The position numbers were made by a program, and so were the translations under genes. From JBDSTW01 sp039914705 (lineage in GTDB: Bacteria > Pseudomonadota > Gammaproteobacteria > SURF-13), in NCBI GenBank assembly GCA_039914705.1, contig JBDSOT010000093.1, positions 1 to 7,686 of the forward strand: a stretch of 7,686 nt of DNA, given 5' to 3'. Shown piece after piece: positions 7,576 through 7,686 of the stretch; position 1 is the stretch's first letter, and each line of letters begins with the position of its first letter. The notes beneath the pieces are model-generated. The model was not told the DNA's origin. It ran no database searches and saw only the letters and a list, made by a program, of their open reading frames with translations.

Positions 7576-7686
7576 ATGGGTGATGTCATTAAATTCAAAC
7601 GGCCTACGCTGGCCGAAAAACATCGTGGTAAAACCTTATGCGCCAGCGGCTTCCACAAGTGGGACATCGTGCAGGAAAAGTCGTTC
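7576..7686 (+). CDS. Small conserved hypothetical protein, N-terminal part (runs off the window)
   Basis: The only plus-strand gene in the window starts at the ATG at 7576 and stays open for 37 codons to the window edge. The peptide begins MGDVIKFKRPTLAEKHRGKT, followed by LCASGFHKWDIVQEKSF. It is basic and soluble in character, with no membrane segment or signal peptide. The lone cysteine (C22) followed by H27-K28-W29 resembles the first half of small zinc-ribbon-like proteins whose CxxC knuckle comes later, but the rest is not visible, so this is inference. I recognise the pattern as a conserved small proteobacterial hypothetical but know no function. An in-frame ATG at 7525 would add 17 residues; the shorter start is preferred because conservation seems to begin at MGDVI. 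No strong ribosome binding site precedes either start. It is divergent from mlaF. Confidence 0.6.
   Translation, partial: MGDVIKFKRPTLAEKHRGKTLCASGFHKWDIVQEKSF

Overview
The window reads as a chromosomal piece of a gammaproteobacterium. The order mlaF-mlaE-mlaD-mlaC-mlaB-(ABC ATPase-permease)-ibaG-murA-hisG-hisD is that of the classical Mla/murA envelope cluster. The proteins resemble gammaproteobacterial versions (MlaF tail, MlaD C-terminal helix, IbaG, 419-residue MurA). A short-form HisG directly after murA also fits Pseudomonas-like and Chromatiales-like gammaproteobacteria, and a YadGH-type ABC pair at this spot also occurs in betaproteobacteria. I cannot name a genus. No phage, transposase, CRISPR or RNA gene was seen.

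All but one of the genes lie on the minus strand, so transcription runs from high to low coordinates. A short divergent intergenic region (7454-7575) separates mlaF from the start of a small conserved gene on the plus strand (7576 to the window edge). A good sigma70-like promoter (TTGACT, 17 bp, GATACT) sits in front of mlaF. mlaF, mlaE and mlaD are packed with a 4-base overlap and a 1-base gap. A 95-base gap holding a perfect TATAAT box precedes mlaC, which is followed 8 bases later by mlaB. A 161-base gap after mlaB carries an 18-base imperfect inverted repeat; beyond it lie the ABC-2 exporter pair (4-base overlap), ibaG, murA, hisG and the first 47 codons of hisD. Every intergenic stretch is under 300 bases.

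Functionally, MlaF (ATPase), MlaE (permease), MlaD (MCE ring subunit) and MlaB (STAS subunit) form the inner-membrane phospholipid transporter, and MlaC is its periplasmic lipid carrier. The outer-membrane lipoprotein MlaA is not in this window. The YadGH-like pair is a second, separate ABC transporter of unknown substrate. IbaG is a BolA-family protein, MurA begins peptidoglycan precursor synthesis, and HisG/HisD catalyse the first and last steps of histidine synthesis.

Most of the window is conserved core genome. The points most worth a second look are the repeat element inside the operon between mlaB and the ABC pair, the candidate internal promoter before mlaC, the 18-codon upstream ORF that overlaps the murA start, the TTG start of hisG, and the small divergent gene.
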